Below, piece after piece: positions 62,657-64,000 of a DNA stretch of 64,000 nucleotides. Position numbers and translations under genes: made by a program. Source of the stretch: Trichinella spiralis (taxonomy: Eukaryota; Nematoda; Enoplea; Trichinellida; Trichinellidae); the NCBI GenBank assembly GCA_000181795.3, contig CM012955.1:1708098-1772097 (forward strand), read 5' to 3'. Within the stretch, counting starts at the first letter, position 1; every line of letters starts with the position of its first letter. Under the pieces are notes generated by a model. That model saw nothing but the letters and a program-made list of their open reading frames with translations. It was not told the DNA's origin and did no database searches.

Positions 62657-63834
62657 ATGGCTTTCAATGTGGTGAAGATCGCAATTCAAATAAGTTGCAT
62701 TATACGTAAGTTAACTGGTAATTTTCTAAAAATAAAACAAATGATAGATGCTGAGTTTATGAGGTTCAATAACATAACGGTGATAAAAAGTAATCAGTTC
62801 TATAAACTTTCAAGTCTAAATTAGCAGATGCATTTTTGGAAATCACTTCAAAAATTTCAAGCATTATAATAGTTCTTTATAATTGTAGAAAATAAAAGAA
62901 AGAACTGTAGAACTTGAGATTATGGCAATTCTAATTGAAATATCTCAAAATTCATCTTCGAGATCATGTTGAAGTGATTTTCAGAAAAAAAGTAATTTAG
63001 CGTTGCGTTTTAATGCAGTTTGACTATGTCGAATAACGTTAACTGATCGATATTAATCTAATGCGCTTTTCTGTAAGCAGTCTTATCACTAGTAATGCTT
63101 TTTGCTTATTTGACTAACGTGAACAGCAAAAGCGTTGCATAACGTTCATTTGCTGATTTTCATTTGAACCAACTGTGAGATTATTCCAAGAATTTTCAAA
63201 TAGTTGTTTTCTTATTGGTAGAAATTGCCAGTGCATTTCTTCTGCTCATATTATGGCTTAGGTTAGACTTTATCTTCAGCCAAAAGTTCTAACGCACTAA
63301 AAACCGGTTTCTAACGCTGCATTATGCAAATAACTATCGCTATAACGCGCCTTATCATCAGTAAGGGTGCGTTTGTTTGCTTAATTTACGTGGCAATTAG
63401 TAGCATCGTTGAACGTTCTCTGAGTTCATTATAGCGTTAAGTAGCTGCTGAAGTCGGTTTCAGAATTACTGACAAGTATTCTACTTTTCCGCTTTTTATT
63501 TTTTATAAATTTTATATAATCATTATATAAACAATTATTTTTTCATTAGATAGCACTTAATTATATTATATTATATTTGTTGTAAATCTATTTTGTCATA
63601 AAGTGAGGATAGTTTTGATTTAATATCATTATTACAGGTTTAAAGAATGGAGCAAAGAAAATGTTAAAACGCGGAAGATACGAAGCGGATCGAGGACGAC
63701 ACGAAGCGGATCGAGGACGACACGAAGCAGATCGAGGACCACACGAAGCAGAACAAGAGAAGACAAAGTTCCTGGGACCCCAATTCTGTAGGTCTGGGAT
63801 TGGGATACTTCGAAAGGGCGAAGTTATCCCATAG
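62657..63834 (+). CDS. Orphan two-exon gene with a seven-residue tandem repeat, 81 aa
   Basis: Exon 1 (62657-62705) reads MAFNVVKIAIQISCII and ends at a GTAAGT donor. Exon 2 (63638-63834) follows a TTACAG acceptor; together they give 246 nt in phase. The N-terminus is hydrophobic and could be a weak signal peptide or membrane anchor. Exon 2 is basic, then carries tandem units of the form RGRHEAD: RGRYEAD, RGRHEAD, RGRHEAD and a last degenerate RGPHEAE. It ends FLGPQFCRSGIGILRKGEVIP. The repeat unit is 21 nt and far more GC-rich than the surrounding DNA. I recognise no family. It could be a secreted repetitive peptide, an expanded minisatellite within a gene, or a partial model lacking internal exons in the 932-nt intron. 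Only the frame, the splice signals and the composition support it. Confidence 0.45.
63671..63749 (+). repeat. 21-bp tandem repeat, about 3.5 units, inside an open frame
   Basis: Units of the form CACGAAGCGGATCGAGGAC(GA) repeat with few changes, in frame with the putative exon 2. G+C is near 60 percent against about 30 percent around it. Confidence 0.8.
63801..63831 (+). other. Hairpin ending at the stop codon of the orphan gene
   Basis: TGGGATACTTCG and CGAAGTTATCCCA are complementary apart from one bulged base, with the 6-base loop AAAGGG between. The second arm abuts the TAG at 63832-63834. It could form in the mRNA; no known family (it is not a histone stem-loop). Confidence 0.4.
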
Positions 63835-64000
63835 TTGTAATTAAGTTAACGACCAACCTACATGGCTGAGTTTTGAATTAATGCAGTATTTGGTCTTTCA
63901 CGCAGCAATATTTTTGTGTGCAACTGCTTTCATGTGTCGAAATAATTTTTGATTTCATTTTATTTTGTAATTTTTGTTTTCTTTCTACATAGTTTAATTT
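63835..64000. other. Right edge, presumed 3' UTR
   Basis: AT-rich tail after the orphan gene stop. I see no AATAAA before the window ends, so its 3' end may lie outside. Confidence 0.4.

Overview
The window looks like nuclear DNA of a small-genome invertebrate animal, most likely a nematode. It is AT-rich by eye (about one third G+C). Introns are often only 40-75 nt and end in T-rich CAG or TAG acceptors. Every recognisable gene is a metazoan or general eukaryotic orthologue, with roughly one gene per 4-5 kb. A Dorylaimia/Trichinella-like nematode would fit the density and intron sizes, but that is inference; I saw no species-diagnostic sequence. I recognised no transposon, retroviral copy, rRNA, tRNA or CRISPR array.

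Layout. 1-2065 (-): 5' part of NDUFS1 (complex I), running off the left edge. 2.9-5.4 kb (+): two orphan genes, a basic 526-aa protein and a 75-aa single-pass membrane protein. 6.6-13.1 kb (-): MTRES1-like mitochondrial S4 protein, EEFSEC (selenocysteine elongation factor) and golgin-84. 14.5-15.7 kb: CRCP/RPC9 (Pol III, +) and SAYSD1 (ER translocon quality control, -), tail to tail. 15.7-19.5 kb: gene-poor, with patches of higher GC, a perfect RFX-type X-box and a possible small exon pair. 19.5-24.2 kb (+): a 16-exon RFX transcription factor (RFX1-3/DAF-19 type) with a further X-box inside an intron. 25.1-26.4 kb (-): NUP35. 27.6-29.2 kb (+): intronless CLPTM1L. 30.6-32.6 kb (+): ZHP-3/RNF212-type meiotic RING protein. 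33.1-35.7 kb (-): a compact, divergent KCNQ potassium channel. 38.2-39.4 kb (-): a small six-cysteine secreted protein. 39.4-48.2 kb: an almost gene-free stretch. 48.2-55.3 kb (+): KANK (VAB-19 type). 55.9-59.5 kb (-): the fibronectin-III ectodomain of a DEP-1-like receptor tyrosine phosphatase that seems to stop before any membrane span or phosphatase domain. 62.7-63.8 kb (+): a small orphan gene with a seven-residue tandem repeat.

Exon joins were worked out by hand and kept only where reading phase and protein family agreed. NDUFS1 (in part), MTRES1, golgin-84, RFX, NUP35, RNF212-like, KCNQ and KANK gave phase-consistent chains. The most notable items are the truncated phosphatase ectodomain, the KCNQ channel with a GFG filter and a depleted voltage sensor, the RFX sites in and near the RFX gene, and two small orphan genes. 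The genes form no operon or single pathway; they are mostly independent housekeeping and developmental genes.
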